NCBI GenBank assembly: GCA_009693575.1
Contig: SHWZ01000014.1
Location: 1-49,516, forward strand
From: Flavobacteriaceae bacterium
GTDB lineage: Bacteria > Bacteroidota > Bacteroidia > UKL13-3
Length of the DNA stretch: 49,516 nucleotides
Reading direction: 5' to 3'
Part shown: one piece after another, positions 17,708 to 27,108 of the stretch
How the letters are laid out: each line of letters starts with the position of its first letter
Position numbering within the stretch: the first letter of the stretch is position 1
Position numbers and translations under genes: made by a program
Notes under the pieces: generated by a model
What the model was told of the DNA's origin: nothing
What the model saw: only the letters and a program-made list of their open reading frames with translations
Database searches by the model: none

Positions 17708-18175
17708 ATGAGAAAAGGAACAGCCAAGAAACGCATCCTGCTACCCGATGCCAAATACAATGACGTGATGGTAACACGTTTCGTGAATAACATGATGTGG
17801 AGCGGCAAAAAAAACACAGCCTTCTACATTTTTTACGATGCCCTTGATATGGTGGAGACCAAGACACAGGAACGTGGCATCGATGTTTGGAAAAAAGCAT
17901 TGAGCAATGTAATGCCTAGTGTAGAAACCAAAGCCCGTCGTGTAGGTGGTGCCAACTTCCAGATTCCAATAGAAGTAGGACCCGACCGCAAAATACAATT
18001 GGGCATGAAATGGATGGTAGAATATACTCGCAAACGCAACGAAAAATCAATGGCATTGAGGCTTTGCAATGAAATCATTGCAGCTTCTAAAGGTGAGGGC
18101 TCAACGGTGAAAAAGAGAGATGACGTGCACAAGATGGCTGAAGCCAATAAAGCATTCTCGCATTTTAGAGCATAA
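17708..18175 (+). CDS. rpsG: 30S ribosomal protein S7
   Basis: A 155-residue S7, which nucleates assembly of the 30S head by binding 16S rRNA. It begins MRKGTAKKRILLPDAKYND and contains the family segments GGANFQIPIEV and RRKNEKSMALRL-like (RKRNEKSMALRL). Order rpsL-rpsG-fusA and close spacing are conserved. Confidence 0.98.
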   Translation: MRKGTAKKRILLPDAKYNDVMVTRFVNNMMWSGKKNTAFYIFYDALDMVETKTQERGIDVWKKALSNVMPSVETKARRVGGANFQIPIEVGPDRKIQLGMKWMVEYTRKRNEKSMALRLCNEIIAASKGEGSTVKKRDDVHKMAEANKAFSHFRA

Positions 18176-18206
18176 TTAAAAAACAAATTACTACGGAATT
18201 TCACCA

Positions 18207-20312
18207 ATGGCAAGAGACCTCAAATATACCCGGAACATCGGCATAGCTGCCCACATTGACGCGGGGAAAACCACCACTACGGAACGCATTCTGTATTATG
18301 CAGGTGTGAACCACAAAATAGGTGAGGTGCATGATGGTGCCGCTACCATGGACTGGATGGTGCAGGAACAAGAACGTGGTATCACCATCACTTCTGCTGC
18401 CACTACGGTTTTCTGGAAATACCAGGATCAAGATTATCATATTAACATTATTGACACCCCTGGCCACGTTGATTTTACTGTGGAAGTAAACCGCTCTTTG
18501 CGTGTCCTTGATGGGTTGGTGTTCTTGTTTTCGGCTGTGGATGGTGTAGAGCCACAAAGCGAAACCAACTGGAGGCTTGCCAATAACTATAATGTAGCCC
18601 GTATCGGATTTGTGAACAAGATGGATCGTGCCGGTGCCGACTTTCTGAATGTTGTAAAACAAGTACGTGAGATGCTTGGCAGCAATGCCATCCCTTTGCA
18701 ATTGCCTATTGGAAGCGAAGATAAATTTACAGGAGTAGTTGACTTGATCAACTACCGTGGCATGGTATGGAACGAGGATGACAAGGGAATGACCTACAAG
18801 ACCATCCCAATTCCAGAGGACATGATAGCGGAAGCCAACGAATGGCGTGAAAAACTGCTTGAAACAGTTTCAGAATATGATGACAAACTACTGGTGAAGT
18901 TCTTCGACGACCCATCAACCATCACTGAGCGTGAGATATTAGATGCTCTTCGTAAAGCAACATTGGATATGAAAATTGTTCCGATGGTTTGCGGTTCGTC
19001 ATTTAAGAATAAAGGTGTGCAGACCATGCTTGACTTGGTAATGGAACTGATGCCAAGCCCGCTCGACAAAGATCATGTGACTGGCACAAATCCAGATACA
19101 GGTGAAGAAGTAGAACGTAAACCTGACTATAGCGAACCCTTCTGTGCACTGGCTTTCAAAATAGCCACCGACCCGTTCGTTGGCCGGTTAGCCTTTATGC
19201 GTGCCTACTCTGGCAAACTCGATGCAGGGTCGTATGTATATAACACACGCAGCGGAAACAAAGAAAGAATCAGCCGCATATTTCAGATGCACGCTAACAA
19301 GCAGAACCCTATCGAAAGCTTAGGTGCTGGAGATATTGGTGCAGCTGTTGGTTTCAAAGACATTAAAACTGGCGACACGCTATGTGCCGAAGGCCATCCA
19401 ATCGTATTGGAATCCATGAATTTTCCTGAGCCTGTAATCGGATTGGCTATTGAGCCGAAGGTGCAGGCTGATATTGACAAATTGGGTATCGCATTAAATA
19501 AACTATCAGAAGAAGACCCTACTTTCCGTGTGAAAACGGACGAGGAAACAGGCCAGACAATTGTGTCGGGCATGGGTGAGCTTCACTTGGATATTATCAT
19601 GGATCGTCTTCGCCGTGAGTTTAAGGTTGAAGTGAACCAAGGTGCTCCTCAAGTTGCATACAAAGAAACCATTAGTCAAGCAGTTACTCACCGCGAAGTG
19701 TTCAAGAAGCAGTCGGGTGGCCGTGGTAAGTTTGCCGATATACAATTTGAATTGATGCCACCAGACCCAGAAACCAAAGGGTTGGAATTTGTGAACGAAG
19801 TAGTTGGTGGGTCTATTCCAAAGGAATTTATTCCTGCAATCCAAAAGGGTTTCACTTCCGCCATGTCAAATGGTGTGTTGGCGGGGTATCCTGTAGAAAA
19901 TTTAAAAGTTCGTTTATTCGATGGTGGTTTTCACGCAGTGGATTCTGACTCAATGTCGTTTGAGCTTTGTGCCAGAATAGCATACAAGGAAGCTTGCCGC
20001 AAAGCCCGTCCCATCTTGCTTGAACCTATTATGAAAATAGAAGTGGTAACTCCTGAAGAAAACATGGGTGATGTTATTGGTGACTTGAACCGTCGTCGTG
20101 GTATGTTGGAAGGTATGGATAGCCGTGCAGGTGCTCAAGTAGTAAGGGCTAAAGTACCTTTGGCCGAAATGTTTGGATATGTAACCCAGTTGCGTACCAT
20201 CACCTCAGGCCGTGCCAGTAGCAGTATGGAATTTGACCACTATGCCGAAGCTCCACAGAACGTAGCCGCTGAAGTATTGGCCAAAGTGAACGGTAAAAAA
20301 GTGAACTCCTAA
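18207..20312 (+). CDS. fusA: Elongation factor G
   Basis: A 701-residue translational GTPase driving ribosome translocation. The GTPase motifs are G1 [12 protein letters not shown] (residues about 15-26), the switch region [10 protein letters not shown]3 DTPGHVDF and G4 NKMDRAG. Domains II-V follow, with the domain IV segment [10 protein letters not shown] and the C-terminal motif [20 protein letters not shown]. It lies in the standard position after rpsG. Only one EF-G is visible here; it looks like the canonical housekeeping copy. Confidence 0.98.
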   Translation: MARDLKYTRNIGIAAHIDAGKTTTTERILYYAGVNHKIGEVHDGAATMDWMVQEQERGITITSAATTVFWKYQDQDYHINIIDTPGHVDFTVEVNRSLRVLDGLVFLFSAVDGVEPQSETNWRLANNYNVARIGFVNKMDRAGADFLNVVKQVREMLGSNAIPLQLPIGSEDKFTGVVDLINYRGMVWNEDDKGMTYKTIPIPEDMIAEANEWREKLLETVSEYDDKLLVKFFDDPSTITEREILDALRKATLDMKIVPMVCGSSFKNKGVQTMLDLVMELMPSPLDKDHVTGTNPDTGEEVERKPDYSEPFCALAFKIATDPFVGRLAFMRAYSGKLDAGSYVYNTRSGNKERISRIFQMHANKQNPIESLGAGDIGAAVGFKDIKTGDTLCAEGHPIVLESMNFPEPVIGLAIEPKVQADIDKLGIALNKLSEEDPTFRVKTDEETGQTIVSGMGELHLDIIMDRLRREFKVEVNQGAPQVAYKETISQAVTHREVFKKQSGGRGKFADIQFELMPPDPETKGLEFVNEVVGGSIPKEFIPAIQKGFTSAMSNGVLAGYPVENLKVRLFDGGFHAVDSDSMSFELCARIAYKEACRKARPILLEPIMKIEVVTPEENMGDVIGDLNRRRGMLEGMDSRAGAQVVRAKVPLAEMFGYVTQLRTITSGRASSSMEFDHYAEAPQNVAAEVLAKVNGKKVNS

Positions 20313-20325
20313 AAAAAATACGAAA

Positions 20326-20631
20326 ATGACAAGCCAGAAAATACGCATCAAGCTGAAATCATTTGACCACAATTTGGTGGACAAATCAGCAGAGAAAATA
20401 GTGAAAACCGTACGCTCGACAGGTGCGGTGGTGAGCGGTCCTATCCCGTTGCCAACCAACAAAAAAATATACACGGTACTCCGTTCGCCCCACGTGAACA
20501 AGAAAGCCCGTGAGCAGTTTCAGCTTTGCACCTACAAAAGGCTGCTCGACATATACAGCACAACCACCAAAACCATAGATGCACTGATGAAACTGGAACT
20601 GCCCAGCGGTGTGGAAGTGGAAATAAAGTAA
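20326..20631 (+). CDS. rpsJ: 30S ribosomal protein S10
   Basis: A 101-residue S10. It starts [20 protein letters not shown] and contains the [20 protein letters not shown] loop. S10 binds in the 30S head and also partners with NusB/NusG in antitermination. In this genome it follows fusA after 13 nt, so str and S10 operons are fused. Confidence 0.98.
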   Translation: MTSQKIRIKLKSFDHNLVDKSAEKIVKTVRSTGAVVSGPIPLPTNKKIYTVLRSPHVNKKAREQFQLCTYKRLLDIYSTTTKTIDALMKLELPSGVEVEIK

Positions 20632-20640
20632 CAAGAAACG

Positions 20641-21258
20641 ATGTCAGGAATAATAGGAAAAAAAGTGGGCATGACCAGTGTCATTAGCCCCGAAGGAAAG
20701 AAAATCCCTTGCACGGTGATACAGGCAGGGCCTTGCGTAGTAACGCAGGTGAAGAACGAACAGACCGATGGTTACAGTGCCGTTCAATTGTCGTTTGGCG
20801 AAGCCAAACCAAAGAACACTGGCAAAGCCATGACAGGCCATTTCAATAAGGCCAACACTACACCCAAGCACAAGATTGTGGAGTTCAAACATTTTGAAAG
20901 CATACCAGCCTTGGGCAGTATTGTTACCGTTGATCTTTTTGTAGAAGGCGAATATGTAGAAGCAGTTGGCACAAGTAAGGGCAAAGGCTTTCAGGGTGTG
21001 GTAAAACGCCACGGCTTTGCAGGTGTGGGTGGTACTACTCACGGGCAACACGACAGGCTCAGAGCTCCCGGTTCATTGGGTGCATCTTCATGGCCTTCGC
21101 GTGTGTTCAAGGGCATGAGGATGGCCGGCCGCATGGGTGGTGAGCGTGTAAAAATGACCAACCTAATGGTATTGAAAATTAACAAGGATAACAACCTGAT
21201 AGTGTTGAAAGGTTCTGTACCTGGCTCTAAGGGTTCGTATATATTAATAGAAAAATAA
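20641..21258 (+). CDS. rplC: 50S ribosomal protein L3
   Basis: A 205-residue L3 that begins [20 protein letters not shown]. It contains the [16 protein letters not shown] segment reaching toward the peptidyl-transferase centre and the Gln-containing loop [15 protein letters not shown]. It ends one base before the rplD start, so translation is probably coupled. Confidence 0.98.
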   Translation: MSGIIGKKVGMTSVISPEGKKIPCTVIQAGPCVVTQVKNEQTDGYSAVQLSFGEAKPKNTGKAMTGHFNKANTTPKHKIVEFKHFESIPALGSIVTVDLFVEGEYVEAVGTSKGKGFQGVVKRHGFAGVGGTTHGQHDRLRAPGSLGASSWPSRVFKGMRMAGRMGGERVKMTNLMVLKINKDNNLIVLKGSVPGSKGSYILIEK

Positions 21259-21259
21259 A

Positions 21260-21886
21260 ATGGAACTGAACGTATTGAACATAAGCGGCGGCGAAACCGG
21301 ACGGAAAGTGACTCTTTCTGCAGATGTATTCGCAGTGGAGCCAAACGACCACGTGATGTGGCTTGACGTGAAGCAGATATTGGCTAACAAACGCCAAGGA
21401 ACGCATGACTCTCTAGAGAAGTCAACTATTAGTGGCTCAACTCGCAAGTTGAAACGCCAAAAAGGTACAGGTGGGGCTCGTGCTGGTAGCATCAAAAGTG
21501 GAACAATGGTGGGTGGTGCAAGAATTTTTGGTCCACACCCACGTGATTACCATTTTAAGCTGAATAAAAAAGTAAAACAACTAGCTCGGAAATGTGCACT
21601 GAGTTCAAAGGCAAAGGACAACACTATTACCGTGGTAGAAGACTTCAATTTTGACACCCCAAAAACCAAGCAGTTTATTGATATCTTAAAAGGATTGAAA
21701 CTGGAAGGAACAAAGTTTCTGTTGGTGACTACCGACCTAAACAAAAATGTATTTCTGAGTGCTAGGAACTTGACAAAGTCACGCATCCTGCCTGCTTCTG
21801 ACATTAACACCTACGACATCTTGAATGCCAAGAACATCATCATGACTGAAGGTTCAGTGAAGAAAATGGAAGACCTGCTGAAGTAA
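21260..21886 (+). CDS. rplD: 50S ribosomal protein L4
   Basis: A 208-residue L4/L1-family protein. The tunnel-lining extended loop is visible as RKLKRQKGTGGARAGSIKS, followed by the globular C-terminal half (FIDILKGLKLEGTKFLLVT). The spacing to rplC is one base and to rplW 24 bases. Other bacteria use L4 to autoregulate the S10 operon. No leader hairpin for this is evident by eye. Confidence 0.97.
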   Translation: MELNVLNISGGETGRKVTLSADVFAVEPNDHVMWLDVKQILANKRQGTHDSLEKSTISGSTRKLKRQKGTGGARAGSIKSGTMVGGARIFGPHPRDYHFKLNKKVKQLARKCALSSKAKDNTITVVEDFNFDTPKTKQFIDILKGLKLEGTKFLLVTTDLNKNVFLSARNLTKSRILPASDINTYDILNAKNIIMTEGSVKKMEDLLK

Positions 21887-21910
21887 AAAATTGATAATAA
21901 AACAAAAGAC

Positions 21911-22207
21911 ATGAACACGAATATACTTTTGAAACCCATTGTTACTGAGAAGATGAACAAATTGGGAGAGAAACACAAACATTATGGCTTCATTGTGGAG
22001 CGTAGTGCCACTAAGCCAGAAATAATTAAGGCGGTGGAGGCTATGTATGAAGTGAAGGTAGAAGGTATCAGCACCTTGCAGTACAATGGCAAACGTAAAA
22101 ATCGTTACACCAAAAAAGGATTTTTCACAGGTAAGAAATCAGGATTCAAAAAAGCGATTGTTTCCCTGCAAGATGGCAAGGAAATCAATTTCTTTGAAAG
22201 CATTTAA
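21911..22207 (+). CDS. rplW: 50S ribosomal protein L23
   Basis: A 98-residue L23 that starts with LLKPIVTEKM and contains KPEIIKAVEAMYEVKVEGIST, the usual family blocks. It sits at the tunnel exit, where SRP and trigger factor dock. The order rplD-rplW-rplB is conserved. Confidence 0.97.
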   Translation: MNTNILLKPIVTEKMNKLGEKHKHYGFIVERSATKPEIIKAVEAMYEVKVEGISTLQYNGKRKNRYTKKGFFTGKKSGFKKAIVSLQDGKEINFFESI

Positions 22208-22219
22208 CAAAAAAGAGAC

Positions 22220-23047
22220 ATGGCAGTAAGGAGATATAACCCCGTAACCCCAGGCACCCGTTTCAAGGTAGCCAACACCTTCACCGAACTCACGGTGGGC
22301 AACCAGCCTGAGCGAAGCTTGCTGGCTAAAATTTCAAAAAGTGGTGGACGTAACCAAAGTGGTAAAATGACCATGCGTTACATCGGTGGTGGCCACAAGA
22401 AAAGGTATCGTGTCATTGACTTCAAACGCAGCAAACAGGGAATAGAAGCTACTGTTAAAACAGTAGAATATGACCCAAACCGCAGTTGTTTTATTTCACT
22501 GATTGAATACACAGATGGCGAGTTGAACTACATTATTGCCCCGAACGGTATTAAAGTGGATCAGAAAGTGATGAGCGGACCGGGTTCAGACCCAAACGTT
22601 GGCAATGCACTTCCTTTGAGTGAAGTTCCATTGGGTTCACTCATTCATAACATTGAAATTAAGCCAGGCCAAGGCGGAAAAATGAGCCGTTCTGCTGGTT
22701 CATATTGTCAATTGCTTGCACGTAATGAGAAATATGCTACCCTGAAAATGCCTTCTGGAGAAGCCCGAATGATATTGGTGACTTGCTTAGCCACCATTGG
22801 CTCAGTAAGCAATCCTGATCACAATCAAGTGTACAGTGGAAAAGCCGGACGTAGCCGTTGGTTGGGCCGCAGACCTCGTGTACGCGGTGTAGCAATGAAC
22901 CCCGTGGATCACCCCATGGGCGGCGGCGAAGGTCGTGCCTCAGGCGGACACCCACGCTCACGTAAAGGATTGTTGAGCAAAGGTTTCAAGACTCGCGACA
23001 AGAAAAAAGCTTCCGACAAATATATTGTAGATAGAAGAAAAAAATAA
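22220..23047 (+). CDS. rplB: 50S ribosomal protein L2
   Basis: A 275-residue L2, important for subunit association and peptidyl transfer. It shows the segments [29 protein letters not shown]-like ([14 protein letters not shown]), and the C-terminal [20 protein letters not shown] with the conserved histidine. A 56-nt gap with a heptamer-phased tract separates it from rpsS, wider than elsewhere in the operon. Confidence 0.98.
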   Translation: MAVRRYNPVTPGTRFKVANTFTELTVGNQPERSLLAKISKSGGRNQSGKMTMRYIGGGHKKRYRVIDFKRSKQGIEATVKTVEYDPNRSCFISLIEYTDGELNYIIAPNGIKVDQKVMSGPGSDPNVGNALPLSEVPLGSLIHNIEIKPGQGGKMSRSAGSYCQLLARNEKYATLKMPSGEARMILVTCLATIGSVSNPDHNQVYSGKAGRSRWLGRRPRVRGVAMNPVDHPMGGGEGRASGGHPRSRKGLLSKGFKTRDKKKASDKYIVDRRKK

Positions 23048-23103
23048 TAGGAAAGAAGCCCAAAGCCCAAAGGCAGTCATCCAACTAAAAACTAAAAAAC
23101 TAA
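23048..23103. repeat. Heptamer-phased tract inside the S10 operon (rplB-rpsS gap)
   Basis: AGCCCAA AGCCCAA is followed by a CATCCAA word and then ACTAAAA-type units up to the rpsS ATG. It fills the whole gap between two co-transcribed ribosomal genes. Confidence 0.6.
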
Positions 23104-23370
23104 ATGCCACGCTCACTCAAAAAAGGCCCATTTGTTGATTTTAAGCTTGAAAAGAAAGTTCATGCTTTGGCCGAAAACAAAAAGAAGACGGTTGTGAAAA
23201 CTTGGAGTCGCCGCTCTATGATTACCCCTGATTTTGTGGGGCACACCTTTGCTGTTCACAATGGCAACAAGTTCATACCTGTATATGTAACTGAAAACAT
23301 GGTGGGACACAAGCTTGGCGAATTTTCTCCTACACGCCTATTCAAAGGACATCCTGACAAAAAATCTTAA
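23104..23370 (+). CDS. rpsS: 30S ribosomal protein S19
   Basis: An 88-residue S19 that starts [19 protein letters not shown]. It contains the [21 protein letters not shown] block and ends with [12 protein letters not shown]. It partners with S13 in the 30S head. The start is fixed by the conserved N-terminus, directly after the ACTAAAA tract. Confidence 0.98.
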   Translation: MPRSLKKGPFVDFKLEKKVHALAENKKKTVVKTWSRRSMITPDFVGHTFAVHNGNKFIPVYVTENMVGHKLGEFSPTRLFKGHPDKKS

Positions 23371-23384
23371 AGAATTATAATACA

Positions 23385-23768
23385 ATGCAAGCCATTGCCA
23401 AACTGAACAACTGCCCCCTGCCTCCTCGTAAAATGCGATTGGTGGTGGATATGATAAGGGGCCAAAAAGTAGAGAATGCGTTGAACACATTAAAGTTCAA
23501 CAACCGTAAATACTATGCACTTTATGTAGAGAAATTGCTAAAGAGTGCCATAGCAAACTGGGGTCAACTGAATGAGAGTACCGACTACGATTCACTCATC
23601 GTGAAGACCATATTTGTGGATGGAGGTGCCATGCAAAAACGCTTGCAAACAGCCCCACAAGGACGTGGGTACAGGATACGCAAACGTACCAACCATATCA
23701 CCTTGATAGTGGATACTCCCACAGCCGATGCTGTAGCAACCCCAACCGAAGAAACCGAAAACGCATAA
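23385..23768 (+). CDS. rplV: 50S ribosomal protein L22
   Basis: A 127-residue L22. The core contains [18 protein letters not shown] and the tunnel beta-hairpin ending [17 protein letters not shown]. The C-terminal 18 residues ([15 protein letters not shown] region) are an acidic extension of the kind common in Bacteroidota. It is followed by rpsC after 11 nt. Confidence 0.97.
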   Translation: MQAIAKLNNCPLPPRKMRLVVDMIRGQKVENALNTLKFNNRKYYALYVEKLLKSAIANWGQLNESTDYDSLIVKTIFVDGGAMQKRLQTAPQGRGYRIRKRTNHITLIVDTPTADAVATPTEETENA

Positions 23769-23779
23769 CATAACAAATA

Positions 23780-24577
23780 ATGGGACAAAAAGCTAACCCG
23801 ATAAGCAATAGACTTGGTATCATCCGCGGATGGGACAGTAACTGGTTTGCAGGCCGTAATGGTGCCGAGAAATTGGTGGAGGATTTTAAAATTCGCAACT
23901 ACTTGAAGGCACGAATCGTGAAAGGCGGAATAGCCCGCATAGTGATAGAACGCACCATGAAACGCGTGACTATAACTGTTCACACAAGCCGTCCAGGCAT
24001 AGTGATTGGTAAAGGAGGGCAAGAAGTTGACAAGATTAAAGAGGAACTGAAAAAGCTTACTAAGAAAGAGATTCAGATTAACATTTTTGAAATAAAACGT
24101 CCAGAACTAGACGCTAAATTGGTAGCCGACAGCATATGTCAGCAACTTGAAGCTAGGGTATCATTCAAACGTGCCATCAAAATGAGCATACAAAGTACCA
24201 TGCGTATGGGTGCTGAAGGAATAAAAGTAATGGCAAGTGGAAGGCTTGGTGGTGCTGAGATAGCTCGTAGCGAACAATACAAAGACGGACGTACACCTTT
24301 ACATACTTTCCGTGCAGATATAGACTATGCTTTGGGTGAAGCCCTTACAGTGTATGGAAAAATTGGAGTGAAAGTATGGATATGCCGTGGCGAAGTATAT
24401 GGCAAACGTGATCTAAACCCGAACGTTGGCATGGAAACTCGCAGCCGTGGTGGTGAACGTGGAGGAGACAGGCCAGACCGCCGTGGTGGTGAACGTGGAG
24501 GAGACAGGCCAGACCGCCGTGGAGGCGACCGCAGAGGTGGCGGTGGAGGAGGACTTAGAGGCGGTGGCGGAAGGTAA
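23780..24577 (+). CDS. rpsC: 30S ribosomal protein S3 with RGG-rich repeat tail
   Basis: A 265-residue S3. The start [19 protein letters not shown], the KH domain loop [12 protein letters not shown] (about 74-85) and the C-terminal domain with [20 protein letters not shown] and [12 protein letters not shown] are all present. S3 contributes to the mRNA entry site. From about residue 216 the protein becomes a low-complexity Arg/Gly/Asp tail containing two exact 12-residue units ([12 protein letters not shown]) and further GGDRRGG-like text. Gly-rich S3 tails occur in Bacteroidota, but the tandem DNA repeat is striking. rplP, expected next, is absent. Confidence 0.97.
   Translation: MGQKANPISNRLGIIRGWDSNWFAGRNGAEKLVEDFKIRNYLKARIVKGGIARIVIERTMKRVTITVHTSRPGIVIGKGGQEVDKIKEELKKLTKKEIQINIFEIKRPELDAKLVADSICQQLEARVSFKRAIKMSIQSTMRMGAEGIKVMASGRLGGAEIARSEQYKDGRTPLHTFRADIDYALGEALTVYGKIGVKVWICRGEVYGKRDLNPNVGMETRSRGGERGGDRPDRRGGERGGDRPDRRGGDRRGGGGGGLRGGGGR
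24444..24529 (+). repeat. 36-bp tandem repeat in the rpsC tail
   Basis: Two exact 36-bp units (24444-24479 and 24480-24515) and a partial third encode [12 protein letters not shown] repeats. The length is a multiple of three, so copy-number change keeps the frame. Confidence 0.9.
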
Positions 24578-24647
24578 ATCAGTAGGCATACACAGTAGGC
24601 AGTATAAGATTGTCTCAATAGATAACAGATAATAAACAAATACAACA
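24578..24647. repeat. Heptamer-phased tract at the rpsC-rpmB junction
   Basis: CAGTAGG CATACA CAGTAGG and then related 7-base words (GATAACA GATAATA) fill the gap. CAGTAGGCAGTATA (24593-24606) recurs at 40092-40105. It marks the place where the standard S10 operon order breaks. Confidence 0.6.
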
Positions 24648-24878
24648 ATGAGAGTTTGCGACTTAACCGGAAAAAAAGCACTCACGGGCAACAACGTTTC
24701 CTTTTCTAACAAGAAGACCAAACGCCGTTTTTACCCCAACCTGCATACCAAGAAGTTCTTCATGGAAGACTCTGGCGAATGGATTACCTTAAAGGTTTCT
24801 ACTTCGGCCATGCGTACCATCAACAAAAAAGGAATCACCGCCTGCATAGACAGGTTGATGAAAAAAGGGAAAATATAA
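24648..24878 (+). CDS. rpmB: 50S ribosomal protein L28
   Basis: A 76-residue L28: MRVCDLTGKKALTGNNVSFS, then the NKKTKRRFYPNL core. It has no CxxC pair, so it is the non-zinc form. It begins the conserved Bacteroidota trio rpmB-rpmG-DUF4295, usually near ftsY, here placed straight after rpsC. Confidence 0.97.
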   Translation: MRVCDLTGKKALTGNNVSFSNKKTKRRFYPNLHTKKFFMEDSGEWITLKVSTSAMRTINKKGITACIDRLMKKGKI

Positions 24879-24890
24879 CAACTTACGACC

Positions 24891-25073
24891 ATGGCAAAAA
24901 AAGGAAACCGCATACAGGTAATCATGGAGTGTACTGAGCACAAGACTAGTGGTGTGCCGGGCACCAGCCGCTACATTACCACCAAAAATAAGAAGAACAC
25001 TACCGAAAGGCTAGAGTTGAAGAAGTTCAACCGCATTCTTCGCAAGATGACTGTACACAAGGAAATAAAGTGA
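24891..25073 (+). CDS. rpmG: 50S ribosomal protein L33
   Basis: A 60-residue L33 with family blocks [12 protein letters not shown] and [19 protein letters not shown]. Only one cysteine is present, so this is the zinc-independent (C-) type. It lies 12 nt after rpmB. Confidence 0.97.
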   Translation: MAKKGNRIQVIMECTEHKTSGVPGTSRYITTKNKKNTTERLELKKFNRILRKMTVHKEIK

Positions 25074-25150
25074 TGTACGAAGTGAGAAGTATGATGTTCG
25101 ATTTGCTTCTCCATCTATCTTAAATTTAACAATCAAAATATTAAAATACA
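25074..25150. repeat. Heptamer-phased tract between rpmG and the DUF4295 gene
   Basis: GATGTAC GAAGTGA and the related words GAAGTAT, GATGTTC and GATTTGC follow in strict seven-base phase (25075 to about 25109), before an AT-rich leader. Confidence 0.55.
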
Positions 25151-25300
25151 ATGGCTAAGAAAGTAGTAGCAACCCTGAAAACCGGAGCTGGCAAAGAATT
25201 CGCCAAGATTATCCGAGCTGTTAAGTCGCCTAAGACTGGTGCATACACCTTCAAAGAAGAGATGGTGCCAAACGATAACGTAAAGCAGTATTTCAAGTAA
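25151..25300 (+). CDS. DUF4295 family protein
   Basis: A 49-residue basic protein (starts MAKKVVATLKTGAGKEFAKI, ends DNVKQYFK). It is the small DUF4295 protein found in Bacteroidota directly after rpmB-rpmG and before ftsY. Its constant neighbourhood and basic charge suggest a ribosome-associated role, which is inference. ftsY is missing here; the next gene is a converging glycosyltransferase. Confidence 0.9.
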   Translation: MAKKVVATLKTGAGKEFAKIIRAVKSPKTGAYTFKEEMVPNDNVKQYFK

Positions 25301-25568
25301 ATCGACATTCCCATAGGCAGTAGGAAATCTCCTTTATTTTGCCAAGGAACACGGTAACTTTATTCTAAGAACTAAAATTCCAAAAGCTATCTGTGCGTGA
25401 GTGCTGGTAGTTTTCTTTTTTGTAATCTTTAATAAATAGATCACTTTGGAGAATACTATTTATACTCAATTTAGAAGTCAGCAAAAGGTTTTCATTTCAT
25501 CGTAAAATCCTCTCCATACTAGAAGAATCTATAAGCTGTATGGCAAGTTAATTGAGAAATGAGTGGCA

Positions 25569-26693
25569 CTATTTGAACCAAAGCTTTTCTATCAGGCTGT
25601 TCCATGTGAACTGTTCTCGATATTTCTTCACGCCAGCTACAAACTGTTGGTGGCGGTTATTGTTTACAAAGTCCAGAATTGCATCGGCCACAGCTTGAGC
25701 GTTCGGCTGCACCACATAGCCTACTTCTTGGTGAGGAACCAATTCGGCAAGGCCGCCTACATCGGTAACTAGCATAGGGATATTGTAGTAATATGCCACC
25801 TGCGTCACTCCGCTTTGGGTGGCATTGTGATAAGGCTGCACTACCATATCAGCTGCACAGAAATATTGGCTCACCTGCGAGTTGGGGATGAAGTCTGTTT
25901 TGAGGATAAGTTTATCGTGAAGACTGTATTTTTCTATCATTTCCAAATACGGTTGCTTGTCTTCATAGTACTCTCCTGCTATAATAAACTTCAGTGGCAA
26001 TTCTTCAAATCGAGGGTCAGCTATTGCTTCTAGAAGTAGATCTAGCCCTTTGTAGCGTCTTATGAAGCCGAAGAATAACATATATCTAAAGGCTGGGTCG
26101 AGACCAAGGGATTTTAATGCCTCCTCTCTGCTTATTGGCTGCCCAAAGGTGTCATACATTGGATGTGGATTATATTGGGCGGGCTTCCCAGGGAAATAAG
26201 TTTCGATATCATTCAGAACTGATCGGCTCATTGTTACCAACCCATCGCAACCACCGATGAACCACTTTGTGAGGAACTTATCGCCAAAGCGTTTTTCATG
26301 GGGTATCAGGTTGTCCGTAATGGCAACAATGCGAGTCTTACCTTTCCTACGTAATAGCCTCGCCACCATGCCCAAGCATGGACCCATAAATGGCATCCAA
26401 AAGCGAAATACAATCAAGTCATATTTTTTTCTACGAAACTTCAAACCCATAAATAACCAGTTTAGCGGGTTTATAGAGTTAAGTTTAGTGTAAATTGTAA
26501 TGGCTTCTGGTGCTGGGTCACTGCTGTATTGGGTAGTGCCTGGAAAAAGGAACTCTGGGTATTGAAGCTTGAATGAAAGAATTTCGCATTCGCAGCCATT
26601 CTCTTCAAATGCCTTGCATAGCCGTTCATCAAAGGTAGCCAAACCTCCTCGTAATGGCCATGCTGGCCCTACTAACAAAACTTTTTTCTTCAT
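25569..26693 (-). CDS. Glycosyltransferase family 4 protein
   Basis: A 374-residue GT-B fold enzyme. The N-terminal Rossmann half starts VLLVGPAWPLRGGLATFDERL with the glycine-rich loop of GT4 enzymes. The C-terminal nucleotide-sugar half contains YMLFFGFIRRYKGLDLLLEA, FIAGEYYED and the ATQSGVTQVAYYYNIPMLVTDVG-like E/G region (here a Ser-Gly acceptor loop). The conserved EX7E is modified. It probably transfers a sugar to a surface polysaccharide or glycolipid. There is no other polysaccharide gene beside it, so the acceptor is unknown. A PKD-type T9SS gene lies upstream on the same strand, with a terminator between. Confidence 0.9.
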   Translation of the reverse strand: MKKKVLLVGPAWPLRGGLATFDERLCKAFEENGCECEILSFKLQYPEFLFPGTTQYSSDPAPEAITIYTKLNSINPLNWLFMGLKFRRKKYDLIVFRFWMPFMGPCLGMVARLLRRKGKTRIVAITDNLIPHEKRFGDKFLTKWFIGGCDGLVTMSRSVLNDIETYFPGKPAQYNPHPMYDTFGQPISREEALKSLGLDPAFRYMLFFGFIRRYKGLDLLLEAIADPRFEELPLKFIIAGEYYEDKQPYLEMIEKYSLHDKLILKTDFIPNSQVSQYFCAADMVVQPYHNATQSGVTQVAYYYNIPMLVTDVGGLAELVPHQEVGYVVQPNAQAVADAILDFVNNNRHQQFVAGVKKYREQFTWNSLIEKLWFK

Positions 26694-27108
26694 TATCTTA
26701 CTGCGATATTATCTGTATTTTGTCTAAAAAAAAAGCCCACTGCTAATCCAATTGGCTTTTGTAATGGATTTGTAATTGATTATTTGTTTTTTCGCGGGCT
26801 TTTATTTGCTGTTCCTCCCATTCGAACATGTGGGTTTCGCCACATATATAAATATATTTAAGCCCCATATTCCTCATTTCAAATTTATAGGGGGGGCTAC
26901 TGTCGGATTCCTTCTAAAATCAATTCGAGCATACGATTCCCCTATTTTATCTTGAGCTTATTCTTCACATGCGTCTTAGTTTTTTGTAACAGGAGTATTT
27001 GTTCACGCAAGGCTAGAGCCATAGCCTGAGGATAAAAATATGATTCCTACCGATCCTTACGTAGGATTAAGAAAAAAAATTGCAAAAAATGAGTTTAGGT
27101 ATTTCCTG
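26694..27108. other. Intergenic region with no recognised gene
   Basis: About 415 AT-rich bases between two minus-strand genes. It holds a terminator-like hairpin (26726-26760), a run of seven G (about 26889) and the small inverted repeat ATCCTTACGTAGGAT near 27054. No coding remnant was recognised. Confidence 0.5.
26726..26760 (-). terminator. Possible terminator for the PKD-repeat gene
   Basis: Read on the minus strand, AAAAGCC pairs with GGCTTTT across a 16-nt loop and runs into T9. It lies about 350 nt past the PKD gene's stop and just before the glycosyltransferase leader. Confidence 0.5.

Noticed and set aside
24325-24721. Open frames antisense to the rpsC tail
   Set aside because: They arise from the Gly/Arg-rich repeat and give Pro/Ser or Thr/Val low-complexity peptides only.
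23048-25150. CRISPR-like array
   Set aside because: The repeated units are 7-8 nt, degenerate and without spacers; no cas gene is present.
25301-25568. Possible small gene or RNA after the DUF4295 gene
   Set aside because: AT-rich, no start-to-stop frame with protein-like content and no terminator hairpin or known RNA motif seen.
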